Positions 33,020-45,384 of a stretch of DNA of 64,000 nucleotides are shown here, piece by piece. The first letter of the stretch is position 1; each line of letters starts with the position of its first letter. Source of the DNA: Canna indica (taxonomy: Eukaryota > Streptophyta > Magnoliopsida > Zingiberales > Cannaceae); NCBI GenBank assembly GCA_034359265.1, contig CP136893.1, positions 28,962,001 through 29,026,000 of the forward strand, in the 5' to 3' direction. The position numbers and the translations under genes are program-made. The notes below the pieces were generated by a model, which was not told where the DNA came from, ran no database searches, and was given only the letters and a program-made list of their open reading frames with translations.

Positions 33020-35341
33020 TGTTGGGATGTGAAAGGAAAATGCAGCGGAAAAAGCAATTTTAAAAATTTCAAATATCCCGAAAACAATGATCTACTTTAG
33101 TGATACTAAGGAATTCAATAGGAGATGATGAGTAGAATTTATACCCTAGGCAACTATTTGTAATTTCTGCTTCAATCCCTAATTGTGGACGCACACGTGT
33201 CGGTCCTCCAATGATAGTCCACACCAAGCGCCTCGTAACAATAGGGCAGCGACCTCTCAAGCTTGTTGTGGCTCAATAGATAAGATCATCAATCCCAATC
33301 TCCATCAAATAGGGGCTGACCCTTCCACCAAGAATCGAGCAGTGAAAAGAAGGGGAAGAACGATGAGAAAACACCGGAAAGAATTCACAAAGTAAAAAAT
33401 ACCTTGCTGTGATTTTTGGGCTCCTCTAAAATATGAGCGGCGACACAATTCCGACGAGGAAATATTCCGGCGGAGTTTCACCAATCTTGCGGAAGACGGG
33501 GAGGAGGAACTCTATGAGGGGCGACCACTTGTTGGAGAGGAAGATTTAAAATATGATGAAGATTATCATTCTCCTAGGGGGTGGTCGGCCACCCCCTATT
33601 TATGCTTGTAGGGGCGGCTACAAAATAGGGAACCGCCCCTTTGTTCAAATTTTCAACACACCCGGAATTCAAAATTCCGGAATTTATATCTAAGATAAAA
33701 ATCAATGAGATAATGGTTCTTGAAAAAGAATTCAAATTAATACTCAATTAAATTCGAAATTAGTTCACCCAAGGGGTGTTCAACTACTGGATTTATCTCC
33801 AATCTCTTTCTTATCTAATAGGGACTTGAACTAATCATATTAATTCATCTCCCTATTAAAAGGGAGTCAAACAACTAACCTCCCTATTAAATAGGGAGGC
33901 TAGGCGCATGGGATAAAAACAAAGTTTCCCACCCGGTTTGAATTCAAAATTCGAGCCATAGTAAAATTTGAGTTTCCCTCTTATATTTAGTCGACCCACC
34001 TTGACCCATGGGTCTAGTCAAATCAACATATTGACTTGATTGGGGTCAACACTTTGACTTTGACCCGGGGTGGGTTGACTTCATCATGTGTCGAACCCTA
34101 CAAGTTAGGGTTACGAGGAACCCCTTCCTCGGATGCTCATAATTGGTCCGATTAGGAAACACCTTTCCTTTTTTGTCCGTAAACGAGATCCGTAATCGTG
34201 TTGCAACATGTCCATCCTAGTAGACATCGAGTGCCCCTTCGAGCTCTATCTCATAAAGCTTGTTACAAGAGTAGCATGTTTTATGTGTGACACATTGGGC
34301 CCCACACTAAGCCACCAGTGAGTTGTGCATAACAGAGAGTCGAATTTGATAGAACACTTTCTATTTGAATCTCATGAACCTACTTTAAACTCCTTTAGTG
34401 TGGTCGTGTGAGACTCCACTCATAAGTCAAGAATGTCTAGCAATGTATAATGACTACCCGGATAGTGTGAGGTTCAATCTACATGGATCGAACGTCCTTC
34501 GGTGATTAGTTACCATACAATTAAATCCTTCGATTACAATGTCCTGAAGTCGGATGGGGTACGGAAGAAGTGTCAAACCCTAATACCGATTCATATATAT
34601 TCCACCTGTCAAGTTATCATCTCAATAATGAAACGTCATAAACTTCTTTTTGATTTTCATGTCTATTCTGGCCAAAGATACCCGAGTCGACACATGTAGG
34701 GATACATAGGACACTATCTCCTCTCACTAGGAGTAACCGATTTCATGTTGGTTGCTCACCTAACTCCATGAATGTTTCCCCATGCCTAGTAATATCCTAC
34801 ACACGACTTTGCAATCCACGTAAGGATAAAACCAAAGCGATGGATTATCAAACACAAGGTAACCATGACAACCTCAAGTCCAAGGATTGCTTGGACCTAC
34901 TATCACCCGAGGAATATCCTATTGATACTCAAGTAAGGATTCCATTCAGTGTTCCTCATGCGGGTCCATTCAGTGAACTCATTTCCTAATTAGCACCTGT
35001 ACTTGTAGATTAATGACGATCCATAGGTAATTATGAGATTAGTTACCCCCTATCATATAGGGCATGTTCCAAGTACAGTAGTCTTATCAAAATCATCGAT
35101 CCCCTAATCAGTGATCCTACGACTAGGAACATCTAGAATAGGGTCATCTGGATTCCAAGTCTCACTAACATGATCTCATCATGGCCTTGGAATTATTTAC
35201 CCGAGTTCATAGGGTTCATCATAATCTTATAAGAATAAAAAAAGATACATCATATGATGAAAAGTTGCCTCATTTATTCATTAACCAAAAATAGTTCCCT
35301 ACAAATCGACATGTGATTGGCCAAGGGCACTATTTCTTTCA
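33020..35341 (-). repeat. Solo LTR (2.3 kb) inside gypsy RT
   Basis: Starts TGTTGGGATG and ends TTTCTTTCA; no coding capacity. Read on minus it opens TGAAAGAAATAGTGCCCTTG. Flanks CGTCA and CGCCG each differ by one transition from the undisturbed target CGCCA seen in the tandem copy (around 32825), so the 5-bp duplication has decayed. The opening GTGCCCTTGGCCAAT resembles that of the solo LTR ending at 30278. Confidence 0.65.
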
Positions 35342-35760
35342 CGCCGGTGGCTGGTGTTTTAGCTATCATATCATCAATGTACACCTCCATGTGGCAATCG
35401 ATTTGTTTCTCGAAAATTTTGTTCATCAATTGTTGGTATGTGGCTCTCGTATTTTTAAGTCTGAAGGGCATTACCTTGTAGCAGAAGTTTGCATGCTCGG
35501 TGATGAAAGTCATTTTTTCTTCTTCATCTGGGTATTTGGATCTGATTATTGCCTGAATAGGCGTCCATGAAGCTCATATATTGGTATCTTGAGGAGTCAT
35601 CGAAGAGTTTGTCAATGCTCGAAAACGGGTAGGAATCTTTTAGGCAGGCTTTGTTGAGGTCGGTAAAATCGACGCACATTTGTCACTTTCCTGAGGGCTT
35701 TTTGACCATCACAACGTTTTCAAGCCATGATGTAAATCGAATTTCTCTAATGAATCTTGC
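35342..35760 (-). pseudogene. Gypsy reverse transcriptase N-terminal part
   Basis: On minus: VDFTDLNKACLKDSYPF, QYMSFMDAYSGNNQI, then EHANFCYKVMPFRLKNTRAT, KQIDCHMEVYIDDMIAKT with an intact YIDD catalytic box. The first part is separated from the second by a frameshift near 35540. Confidence 0.85.
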
Positions 35761-36350
35761 CTATAGTAGCTTCCTAATTTCTTCGATAGATTCTTGCTGT
35801 CGCTCAATTTCGAGTTTTCTCTTCTTCTAGCCTACAGGTTTGACATGAGGGTCGATGGCTAGCTTGTGGCAGATGTCCATGGGATCTATTCCTGGTATGT
35901 TAGCGGAGGTCCACACGAAGAGATTGATGTTGTTTTTGAGTAGGGTGCTAAGTTGGGTTTGAGTTCGCTGGGGAAGTGTGCTCCCACATAGGTTACCTGT
36001 TCGGGAGATGTCCTGATCTGTACAGTCTCCAAGTTGTCAGTGGGCTGGGGCCGCTCTTGGATATCTCCTTTGGGATCTCGTCTGATATTCTTGGCTAGAG
36101 TTCAGCTGGCATGAGCTTCAGGCATTTGTTGTAGCACACGTGAGCTTCCCTCTGGTCTGCATGGACTACTTCCACCTCTATTTTCGAGATGGAAAATTTG
36201 ATGGCGAGGTGAGGGGTTGATACGATGGCTCCTAAGTTGTTCAAAAAGGTTCGGCCAAAAATCATGTGGTGGGGACTAGCTCATTGGACGACAAGGAACT
36301 GCACGTCTATCGTCTTTATTACTGGGGTGGAGCCAAATGTTGTGGCTATC

Positions 36351-36830
36351 CATAAATAGCCCTTGACGTTTATGTGGTCTCCTAAGAAACTGACCAGTTA
36401 TCCACGGTATGGGTGTAGCGAGGATTCACTAATGCCCCTTTTTTCGAGTGAATGGTAGAAGAGGACGTCGACAAAACTCCCCTGGTCCACCAAAACTTTC
36501 CTAACAAGGACATAAATAGCCCTTCACATTTACGTGGTCTCCTAAGAAACTGACTAGTTCTCCACGGTATGGGTGTAGCGAGGATTCACTAATGCCCCTT
36601 TTTTTGAGTGAATGGTAGAAGAGAACGTCGACAAAACTCCCCTGGTCCACCAAAACTTTCCTAACAAGGACATAAATAGCCCTTGACGTTTACGTGGTCT
36701 CCTAAGAAACTGACCAGTTCTCCACGGTATGGGTGTAGCGAGGATTCACTAATGCCCCTTTTTTTGAGTGAATGGTAGAAGAGGACGTCGACAAAACTCC
36801 CCTGGTCCACCAAAACTTTCCTGATAAGGA
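36351..36830 (-). repeat. Threefold 160-bp tandem repeat in gypsy protease region
   Basis: CATAAATAGCCCTT recurs at exactly 36351, 36511 and 36671, each followed by the same 145 bp with a few substitutions. Because 160 is not a multiple of three, each added copy shifts the reading frame. Confidence 0.95.
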
Positions 36831-36960
36831 AGCTAGCAGCAATCACAAAAATAACGATAAGATCATGTAAATTCCTGTCAAATCCTTGAAAGTCAGTATC
36901 ATAGAAGGATCTTACTATGGTGGGATTGCGTAGCCTTTGTGGCCGAGCTGCTACAGTCAT
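36661..36960 (-). pseudogene. Gypsy retropepsin (protease) remnant
   Basis: The frame reads FLIRKVLVDQGSFVDVLFYH; family members have D-T/N-G-S at the active site, here DQGS. It is followed by SSLHPYRGELVSFLGDHVNV. The 3' part is scrambled by the tandem repeat. Confidence 0.8.
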
Positions 36961-37113
36961 GATAGTTCGGGATGGTTGTGTTTCAGAACTGTCTTCTCTA
37001 GCAAATCCTTCTATTATGTAGTCGATGACTCACTGGATGCCGGGGTAGGATTGTTCACCTTTAGAGTAGTTTTGATTGTCTGTGTCGACAGATGATGGTG
37101 TGTTACAAGGGAT

Positions 37114-38893
37114 CTAGCGCTGTTGGTGGTTCTGTCGACTTTGGCTGCGACTTCGATCATGCTGGATGTAGTGGTCGGGGCGACCTTCTCTAATTAGACG
37201 TTCAATTTGGTCACGGAGGACCACGTATTCTTCGATGGTGTGTCTGTAGGTTTGATGGAACTCACACATTTTGCTTCTATCCCCCTTGAATGAAGATCTC
37301 ACCCATTTGGGGTTGCTGGGGTTCTGAGCGACTGCAGGTAGTATACCTCTTGTAGGATGGTTCCTCTAAGGGTATTAAGGGGTGTGCACCTTTCGAATCG
37401 GGCACTTGGACGAGGTGATGACATCGGCGTTAGGCTGTTATTCGGTTGGTTGCGATCTTCTTCTCTTTTTGTCTCCCTTTCTAGACTTTGTGTCCTCGAC
37501 AATGGCCTTGAGGTTTTACCAGTCAACTTTTTTTCGCTTCTCGGGGTTCTTCTATTTTTATGAAGCTAGCACCTTTCTCCTGAAATTCGGCCATGTCTTT
37601 AGGCTCGATTAGGGCGATGTGATAAGCGAAGAGTCCAAGCTTTAGTCCGAGCTTGATGGAGTAGAACTCGATTTGTTCATGTATTCTCTTAGAGCTCATG
37701 CTTCCCCTGCCTGATAGGGGTGAGCAAACTTCCCCGATTCACCGAAACCGAACCGAAACCGATCGAACCGAAACCGATTTAACCGAACCGAATTAACCGA
37801 ATTAATTTCGGTTCGGTTTTCGGTTAAAGAAATTTTTGGGTTCGGTTTTCGGTTCGGTTCGGTAAATTAACCGACGGTTCGATTAATTTACCGAATTGAC
37901 CGAATATATATGTATATATATATGTATATATATATGTATATGTATATATATATGTATATGTATATATATATATAATAACAAATATATTAGATGTTGGCAT
38001 TTGTCTTGGTGGTTAAGTGTTATGTTTAGCTTTCGGCCGCCCGGGTTCGAATCTCATATTGTGTAATAATATTTATTTAACATTCGATATATATATATAT
38101 AATAGGTGTTAGTTATATATAAATTGATAGTAATGTTTGCTAAGATGGTTAGAAGGGTAAAAATTAAAATCTAATTCTCAATTGGCCGAGTTCGAGTCCA
38201 CATGCATTCTTTGAAAAAAAAAATTTAATCTTTTCGGTTAACCGAACCATTAATCGAACCGAACCGAATTAACCGAATTTTTTCGGTTCGGTAAACGGTT
38301 AAAAAAATTTCTTTGGTTCGGTTCGGTTTTTAACCGAACCGAACCGATGCTCACCCCTACTGCCTGACATAGTGGAGGGTAGCCTCCATCTCGTGATAGA
38401 CCCACACTATAGTGAACCAGTTTAGGAAGACGCGGGAGAGGTCTTCAAAGGAATGAACAGACCCTGGCAGGAGGGAAGCAAACGACAATAAAACGGTTTT
38501 TCCCATGAAGGTTAGAAAGGCTCTATAGAGTGTAAGATTAGTTGCCCTGTGATAGAGCATCATAGTTCTGGACGTCGTCAGGTGTAGCGCGGGGTCGCCT
38601 ATACCGTCGTAGGGTGTTATGGTGGTAGGCAGCTCACTTCTCGACGGGAGGCAGGTTATTATGATGTGTTCGGGGAAGGGTCACGCGTCGAGAGGGAGGG
38701 CAATCCTAACTTTTCGAGCTTTGGGATCTTCATCCTTTTCCGGATGGGGAGTGCTGGAGACTTCGGCATGAAGGGCGAGAACCAGTCTCCTTTTTACAGA
38801 GTGGTAGCCTTCTTCGGGCTTTAAGCGGGAACATTCGTAGTCAGCCGGGGGTTGTCCACGGGATCGTATCAGCATCTCGATTTGGGCTGTCAA
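37114..38893 (-). pseudogene. Gypsy gag, interrupted by a MITE
   Basis: The N-terminal part (38893-38360) includes the retrotransposon gag domain (LYHRATNLTLYRAFLTFM, LLPGSVHSFEDLSRVFLNWF). The C-terminal part (37714-37114) has CEFHQTYRHTIEEYVVLRDQ, an Arg/Gln-rich tail. The MITE at 37715-38359 sits between them with a clean 8-bp duplication, and removing it rejoins the two halves. Confidence 0.8.
37715..38359. mobile_element. hAT-like MITE with tRNA-like segments
   Basis: 645 bp with perfect 11-bp terminal repeats (TAGGGGTGAGC ... GCTCACCCCTA) and the 8-bp duplication CTGCCTGA (37707-37714, 38360-38367). Outer parts are inverted arrays of AACCGAACCG / CGGTTCGGTT. The middle holds a TATATG microsatellite (about 37905-37972) and two segments with RNA polymerase III-like boxes: GGTTCGAATCTC at about 38044 preceded by GTGGTTAAG, and AGTTCGAGTCCAC at about 38189 preceded by AAGATGGTTAGAAGG. 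Confidence 0.9.
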
Positions 38894-39087
38894 ACGTTGG
38901 TTTTTTCATCTCCAAATCATTTATTCGCTGCAAGGGCTCTTTAAGGGGACGATGGACTGGTACCGAAGCATCGCTCCTCGCTGTTTCAGCGTCACCAAGT
39001 TACAGTTGACCGTCATCATCGAGTCATTGCCGTTGGCGTGCAGCAGCAGTCGCTTGGCTCTGAGTTCCAACCATTTTGGAGGATGTA

Positions 39088-39118
39088 AGCTTTACTCGGC
39101 CCCACGGTGGGTGCCAAA
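39088..39118 (-). other. Gypsy primer binding site
   Basis: On minus, directly after the LTR end AGGAACA, the sequence TTTGGCACCCACCGTGGGGC matches the conserved primer site of Tat-type gypsy elements. Confidence 0.75.
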
Positions 39119-39705
39119 TGTTCCTACCTAAGGACCAGAGTACTCTGGTATGATTCGGTGTCTCTCTTGGTCAGGTTCAACGCCGACGGGAGGGGACCTG
39201 CAAAAGACACTTCAGCGCTCAAGTGAGGAGGACTCCAAGGTGAAGGTAATAAAATTGGAACTTATGATTACCTGAGACGTGCCTTGTCTATTTATTGCAT
39301 GTGGAGGTGATAACGCCGCTCGGAAATCTCGCGGGAATATTGCTCAGAATGAGACAAGGCTAATCTTGGAGATGGCGTATCCCTCCTAATAAGGAAGGAT
39401 GCGGCTATCCTTGTATAGCTATGTGGGGTCCCTGAGCAGAGCCTTCCAGTCTGGCTTGAGTCAGGTCCAGGAGTGTGACCAGGTGAAGCCCCCTGGACGG
39501 AGCCATTTGATTCGGCCCGAGACAAGTAGTGGGGGGCACTATCGGTCTAATCCGACTGGGCTCAATAGTTCCAATTCAGTCCACATCCCTCCGAGAGTCT
39601 GTAAGACTACGTGCCGAGCTCTAAGTGATGTTGGCTTTTTTACCACGGTTGATCACACAGTGACTGCACATCTTCTCATGTGTCGCTTCGATATCCGAGC
39701 TAGAT
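39119..39705 (-). repeat. Gypsy 5' LTR (LTR1)
   Basis: On minus it ends TAGGTAGGAACA at 39119 and carries CTCACTTGAGCGCTGAAG, GTCGGCGTTGAAC and GAGAGACACCGAAT, all shared with 56460-56930. The outer boundary cannot be fixed because CACTA 3 is inserted at 39712/39713. Confidence 0.7.
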
Positions 39706-39712
39706 ATGATGT

Positions 39713-40350
39713 CACTACAAAAAAAATTAGAATTTGTAACAAACTATTTTTGCCACAGTAATGATATATAGTGGCAAAAAGATGATTCAGTGAAAAAAAA
39801 GTGCTTGCCACCCGTTTGTCACGTTAGGTCCGCCGCTAAAAGTCATTTTTGGCTTTCGTTGTGAGATTTAGCGGATTGCCACGAATCGTAATTTCTTTAG
39901 TGGCAAACGAAAAAGTCAAACTACCTCCACTCTATTGTGGCAAACGGAGCTTGCTGACGTCACATATCTTTTATGGCAAAAATTCTTTGCCATTTATTAA
40001 TAAATGTTTGCCATCATTATACTCTTTCTAGAATTCTTTTCGTGGCAAAAATATATGAAATTTGTCGCTAATATCGTGTTACATTTTGCCATTATATATC
40101 AAATTTGTTATAAAAAATTTTGCCACTACAAGTCTAATCCTTTGTCATTAAAGGTTAAAATGAATTTGCCACTAACACGATTTTTGATTTGAATTATTGC
40201 CATAATATCAGTGATGATTTTGCCATTAACACGATTTCAAATTTCAATTATTGTCACAATATTAGTGATGATTTTGCCACAATATATGATGACTTTGCCA
40301 CAATTTTGAGAATTTATAATGAATAAATTTGCCACAAACACAAAATTTAA
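39713..40350. repeat. CACTA 3 left TIR and subterminal repeats
   Basis: Many copies of TTTTGCCAC / GTGGCAAA, in both orientations and often with one base changed, occupy the first 600 bp. These are the expected TNPA binding sites. Confidence 0.85.
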
Positions 40351-42709
40351 TAATTAATCATTCATTAAAATAATAATTCACATGCTAATTACGAAACCCA
40401 CAACTTAACAGGTATACAACCATCTACAAATCCAACTATCGACAATCCAAAATAAGTTTAACATTAATCAAAATGCATCAAAAATAACATTATTCACCAA
40501 CACAAGATACTCTAAGGTATCTAATATCCAACACAAGATATTCTAAGGTATCTAATATCCAATAAATACACAAGATAGTTCGTACGCCAAAAGATACACA
40601 AGATAATCCGTACGCCAAAAAAAAATAAACACTGCTCGAATAAAAAGAAGTTCTAGTAGGTCCTCTAGGTATGCCTCATTTCTTCTTCTTTTTCTGCTGC
40701 AAAAGAAGGGAAGTAAGAACACAAGTCAAAACTATTACATCAAAGAATCAAACTAATTTAGAAATGATATCTTAATGCACAAGGAACATCAGTGTACTCT
40801 TTTTTTTTAAAGAAAAACATCAATCATTACTCATGAATCAAACATACATTGTCTAATAAAGAAATTACATCATACATTTCCTTATTATCATACAAAGAAA
40901 TATTTAAGATGTTTAAAGAAATCTTTGCCTCTAAAGAGAGTAAAAAACAAGCTAAGAGAGCTATTAACGCTATTATGATAACCTCAGTTTCAGCTAAGAG
41001 AGCTTCATTGCAAAGAAAAAACTTCATTCCTACCATTAACACCTTGTTAGTGGCTGCATTGACAATCACAAAACCTGCACTAGTTTTTGAACGTATCTCA
41101 AACCAAGAACCATCGCAGAAGCATCTATTTGAATCAATAGGGACAAAAATGTTTTACAGCTCAGGAATGCTGGTGTTAGCTTTCATTTGAGGAGAAATTT
41201 CCTTATCATAAGAATTAGTTTCAACCAAAATGGCTTGAATATAGAACCTGATACCTTTGGCCTTATCATTGAAATAGATTTCATTTCTATGTTTCCAAAT
41301 ATATAAATAGATTTCATTTCTATACTAAATTTGTCTCATACTGAGAAAGGAGTAAGCATGCTTAGCCCTTAGATTACCATCATGATTCAAAGTCAAGACC
41401 CACTTGTCATTCTGATTCCTAATAGGAATGAGAATTTTATTGATAAATTCATTATTTTGTATCAGATCTCTAGAAGAAATCATTTGAAAGATTCATTATT
41501 TTTTCACATGCATGATTTGAAGCTGATAAAGCCAGAAGTGAATGAGTTGGAATCATAATAAAATTATTTTTTCACATGCACACCTTCAAGGACTTCCTAA
41601 TAAAATTGTTTCTTGCTAAATGTAAACTTGATGTTCCTAGAATCATATTGGAAGTTTGTGACGGTTAGACCAAGTTTTTAAGATAATAGTTTATTTTACT
41701 AAGTAATACTAATTATGAATAAACAGTGAATAGATATTTCCTTTAGTAACCATACAATTTAGTTTAGCTGTCTGAATGAAAAAAATAGTACAAGGTACAT
41801 ATAGGCAATGTGAGCCATACAAGTTAGTTTAGCTGCCTGAATGGAGATAAAAACACATATATAGGGAGATGTGATAATGTGGTTTCCTGGCATGTATGAG
41901 TTGAAAGAAACAATTAAGATATCCTGATTTAAGTACAATCGTGATTCATGAAAATTTGATCATTTTGCTACAAGTTGATGCAAGATGGCATGTGTTGAGA
42001 AGATGACCGCTATTGTTAGCTTATTCCACATCAGAATGGAGATTACATTGTTGACTTATTTATGGAGTTAAAGCAAATTGTATCCATTCATACTCATGCT
42101 TTCATGTTTTTCCTTGAAAAGATATCAGTTAACTAAGCAAAGATATAAACAATTGGTGAAAACCAAACCATAATTGGAAAAGATACATATTCAGCATATG
42201 TGACCTTAAACTAAGCATTGAAGTATCAGTTAACTATGATTTACAAGCTAGCACAGTCCACCTTACAACACAATTAATTCATATATTTTCGATGAATTCG
42301 AAATTATATATTTCCATTTTGATAAATTGATGTAAAATTGTTAACCATAGTGAAAAGTCCAATTTACTATGACAGACTTGTCCTAATTAAAGAACATCAT
42401 GGTTGAAAGACTCAAGTCCATTTGCCTTAAATTAATGATATGTACTCTAGTTTGTACTCTTGAGATCTTTCAGTGGAGACTAATCATGTAACTCTTGATG
42501 CCTTACTATATCTTACAGGTTATATGTGATTTCTTCTTTTTTTAACTTCAAACATGATAATTATGAGCCCAAGTTATAGTTCTTATAGTTTTTGATTAAG
42601 ACATAGATAATCTGAACTATTTGATGATCATTCATAACATGCCATTTGGCTTAGTCACACACTATACATTAGTATTGAATTTATCTACTTCAATTCAATA
42701 TCAATATGT
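40351..42709. other. CACTA 3 distal AT-rich region
   Basis: No gene is supported. A short direct repeat (TTCTAAGGTATCTAATATCC type) lies at 40508-40563 and another (ACACAAGATA.TCCGTACGCC) at 40570-40618. A 113-codon plus frame at 40849-41190 has no recognisable domain and is probably chance. Confidence 0.4.
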
Positions 42710-42712
42710 TTT

Positions 42713-45384
42713 CTATTTTTCAAAAAAAAATCTTACAAGCATGCAATTAAAGAGTTGATATGTGAGTGTTGAGCTGGAACAAATGGAAGAAATTCTTACC
42801 TTAGGGGTATTTTGCAGTTTCGATAACATCATCATCATTATTTTAATCTGAGCAGACATCTCATCTTGACTTTTTTTCATCTCCTCGACTCTACTATTTG
42901 CAAGGGCTGCCTCTTTCCGTGCTTCCTCGGCTTCCATTTTTCCTTTCTCGGCTTGTTCCTTCAATGCTTGGACCTCTTTTCCCGCTTGTTCCTTTAATGC
43001 CTCGACTTCTTTTTCAGCCGATTCTTTCACCACAAGTACTTCTTTCTCCGCAAGCTGAAGCTCTTTCTCCAATAGTGTCTTCTCTCGCTCAGCCAATTCT
43101 TTCTCCTTCGCAGCTAATTGTTGAACTCTCAACCCAGTAGGCTTAGGTCCTGGCCCACGACCATGTATATAATTTTTTGACTATCCAAGAACCTCAGCGT
43201 ATATCTTATCTTCATCAACTTCCTCGCCGGCTTCTACTGAAGATTCAATTATTGCCTTCGCAGCCTCCTAAAAAGCAAAAAATTATTGGATTACAACTAA
43301 AACCCATTAGAACTAATATTTTACTATATAAGGATAATTATATATCAACTAAACTTACATAATTTATTCTAGTCTGCTCATTGACCCAATCATTCTTCTT
43401 CTTACTCAAATGAGTTTCATAATACAATTTGAAAATGGAAGGCCGCTCCATTGTATCTTTATTGGTCTGCCATAAAAATAACAATAAGGATATATCGCAA
43501 CAAGCAAAAAATACATTAAGGATAAATTTTTAAGAAAGAAAATAGTATATAATATTTGACTTTTTTACCAATTTAAATTCTCGACGAGCAAAACCCATGC
43601 TCCCATTTCCATGTGTTGAAGTTTGGCAAGCACGATTGCTTTTGTTGATTTCACTTTGCATCTAAGTTGACAAAAAATTAAAAGTAAAACAACATCAGAA
43701 AATTATAAAGTAAACACCTAAGAATAAGTAATATATAAAAAGTAAATATGAAGAAAAGTTATCGATATCACATTGAATTCTTCACTATTAAATATTTGGC
43801 ATAGTTGTACTCATTTATCACTATCAATATCTGGAGGGCAATTTTGAAGTGATGTCTCCATGCTTCCATTTGGCAAGTAGTACATGGTATGCAACTTATT
43901 TTTCCAGTTTCTATAACTGTTAGCCAGCTGTTTGTACACCACATTTTTCACCAATTCATCTTCATCATCCATCTTAAATTTATTCTTGATTGAAAAAAAA
44001 AATAGTTGTTATAATATAAATAAAAGTGGTACAAATAATATAAATAAAAATGATTGCTCAATTAGTGTGTGAATTATAGAGAATAAAATGTCCTATTAAG
44101 TTATAATCTTTGACGATTTTAATCCTTAAGTATAGTTATCAACATTTTAACCTCTAAAGACGACACAAGTATGATTTCTTAAACAAACTTAGAGGTAAAG
44201 CATGTTGATATTCATACTTGGAGGTTCAAAATGTTGAAAGATGTAACTTAAGGGGATACTTTACCTTTATAATCTCCCACAATTTCAACTTTTCTTCTTC
44301 TGGCAATTTTTTCCAAGTAGCATATTGTAATGGAGCGAAGTTTCTCACAGTTACGCCGCATTCAGTTATCAGATCACATGCATCTTCCCCACAAATGTGC
44401 ATCCTATCTGCAGGGATCACTATATCGAGTGACGAACTGTGCTTTCTTTTTCTAGCGAGCTTGATCCCGTGAGTCGCTCCCCTTGTTTTTTTTTATGCGC
44501 CTTCCTTCTCTCCAACTGTAGAACTTACCTCCATATTAAGTTGATTGGATCCAACAAAATCTTCATTTCCTTTCTTCGGCTCGGTTACCAACTTACGACG
44601 GACAGATGTAGGTCGACTCTCAATTGTTGTTTGGTGTTGACTCCTTCCAGCATTTCGAGGACTGCGACGAACAGGTTGTTGCAGTTGTTTTGCCTTTTTT
44701 ATTATCCCAAGTGCACGCATCTTCTTATCATTCTCTTTCATTTGGTTTTCTCTCACTTTCTCATAGTTTTCAGAATTTGGGGCTGCAAAATGAAAACATA
44801 AATGAATTAGTGACTTGTGTACTAAAAAAAATTCATTAAAAAAGAAATATGGTTTAAACAACGATTATTTGAAAGCTTATAATTGAATACCTGCATTAGT
44901 GATTGGTTCTTGTGGAATATTCTTGTCCACTGCCAGTTCCATATTTGACCACTGTCCAGTGTTATCATCAGGTTCCATCCTTTCCAAATTTTGAATCATT
45001 TGTCGATTTTTATTAAAATCTAGATGGTTCACACTAAGTTGATAGTCTACATAAAGCTCAATTGTTTTGTTTGACCTTCTCAAACCATGTTGTGCAATCT
45101 TCCTAACATCCTCATCACATTTCACATATGTCGGTCCACTAACAAAGGTCTCCCCATCATTTTTGTAGTATACTTTAGAGTCTGTGATATTTGAGATGTT
45201 CCACCAAAGTTTCAGTTATCCCTCTCATCATAATCAAATCGGAATCTTGAAATGATGACCACTTGAAACCACCCACATAGTGCTTCATCGGTCTATTGAC
45301 AAACCTTCCGGCGTAGTTAACAACAATCTTAATCATATCACTCATAGCTGCTATCACTGTAAAAAACAAAACAAACAACAACAA
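42713..45384 (-). pseudogene. CACTA 3 TNPA-like gene (Transposase_24 / Ptta type)
   Basis: On minus: N-terminal part at about 45345-44877 (MSDMIKIVVNYAGRFVN, then KYHRL.SNITDSKVYY after a frame break), a basic exon at about 44780-44493 (IIKKAKQLQQPVRRSPRNAG), and a core exon (44455-44270: ITECGVTVRNFAPLQYATW, LWEIIK). Later exons are about 43975-43780 (VVYKQLANSYRNWKNKLH), about 43660-43570 (STHGNGSMGFARREFKL), about 43465-43370 (FKLYYETHLSKKKNDW) and about 43268-42760 (long Glu/Lys coiled coil, AEREKTLLEKELQLAEKEV). This is the plant CACTA DNA-binding protein family. A TAG near 44495 and other stops make it doubtful that it is functional. Confidence 0.75.

Larger units (their letters stand above)
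30284..39712 (-). mobile_element. Tat-type Ty3/gypsy retrotransposon, decayed
   Basis: In element orientation, from right to left: LTR (39119 rightwards), primer binding site TGGCACCCACCGTGGGGCC, gag, protease, reverse transcriptase, RNase H and integrase. This is the gypsy order, and the primer site type is that of Tat-lineage elements. Every domain has stops or frameshifts. It carries a solo LTR (33020-35341), a MITE (37715-38359) and two internal tandem duplications. The distal part and 3' LTR are missing beyond 30284. Confidence 0.85.

Noticed and set aside
37905..37975. TATATG microsatellite as a promoter
   Set aside because: Simple repeat inside a MITE, no linked gene.
38044..38201. 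True tRNA genes
   Set aside because: B-box-like motifs are present but no acceptor stem or complete cloverleaf could be drawn; kept only as tRNA-like segments.
39849..40192. Plus frames in the left end of CACTA 3
   Set aside because: They run through subterminal TTTGCCAC repeats.
42898..43140. Leu/Pro-rich plus frame
   Set aside because: Antisense of the Glu/Lys coiled coil in the TNPA-like gene.
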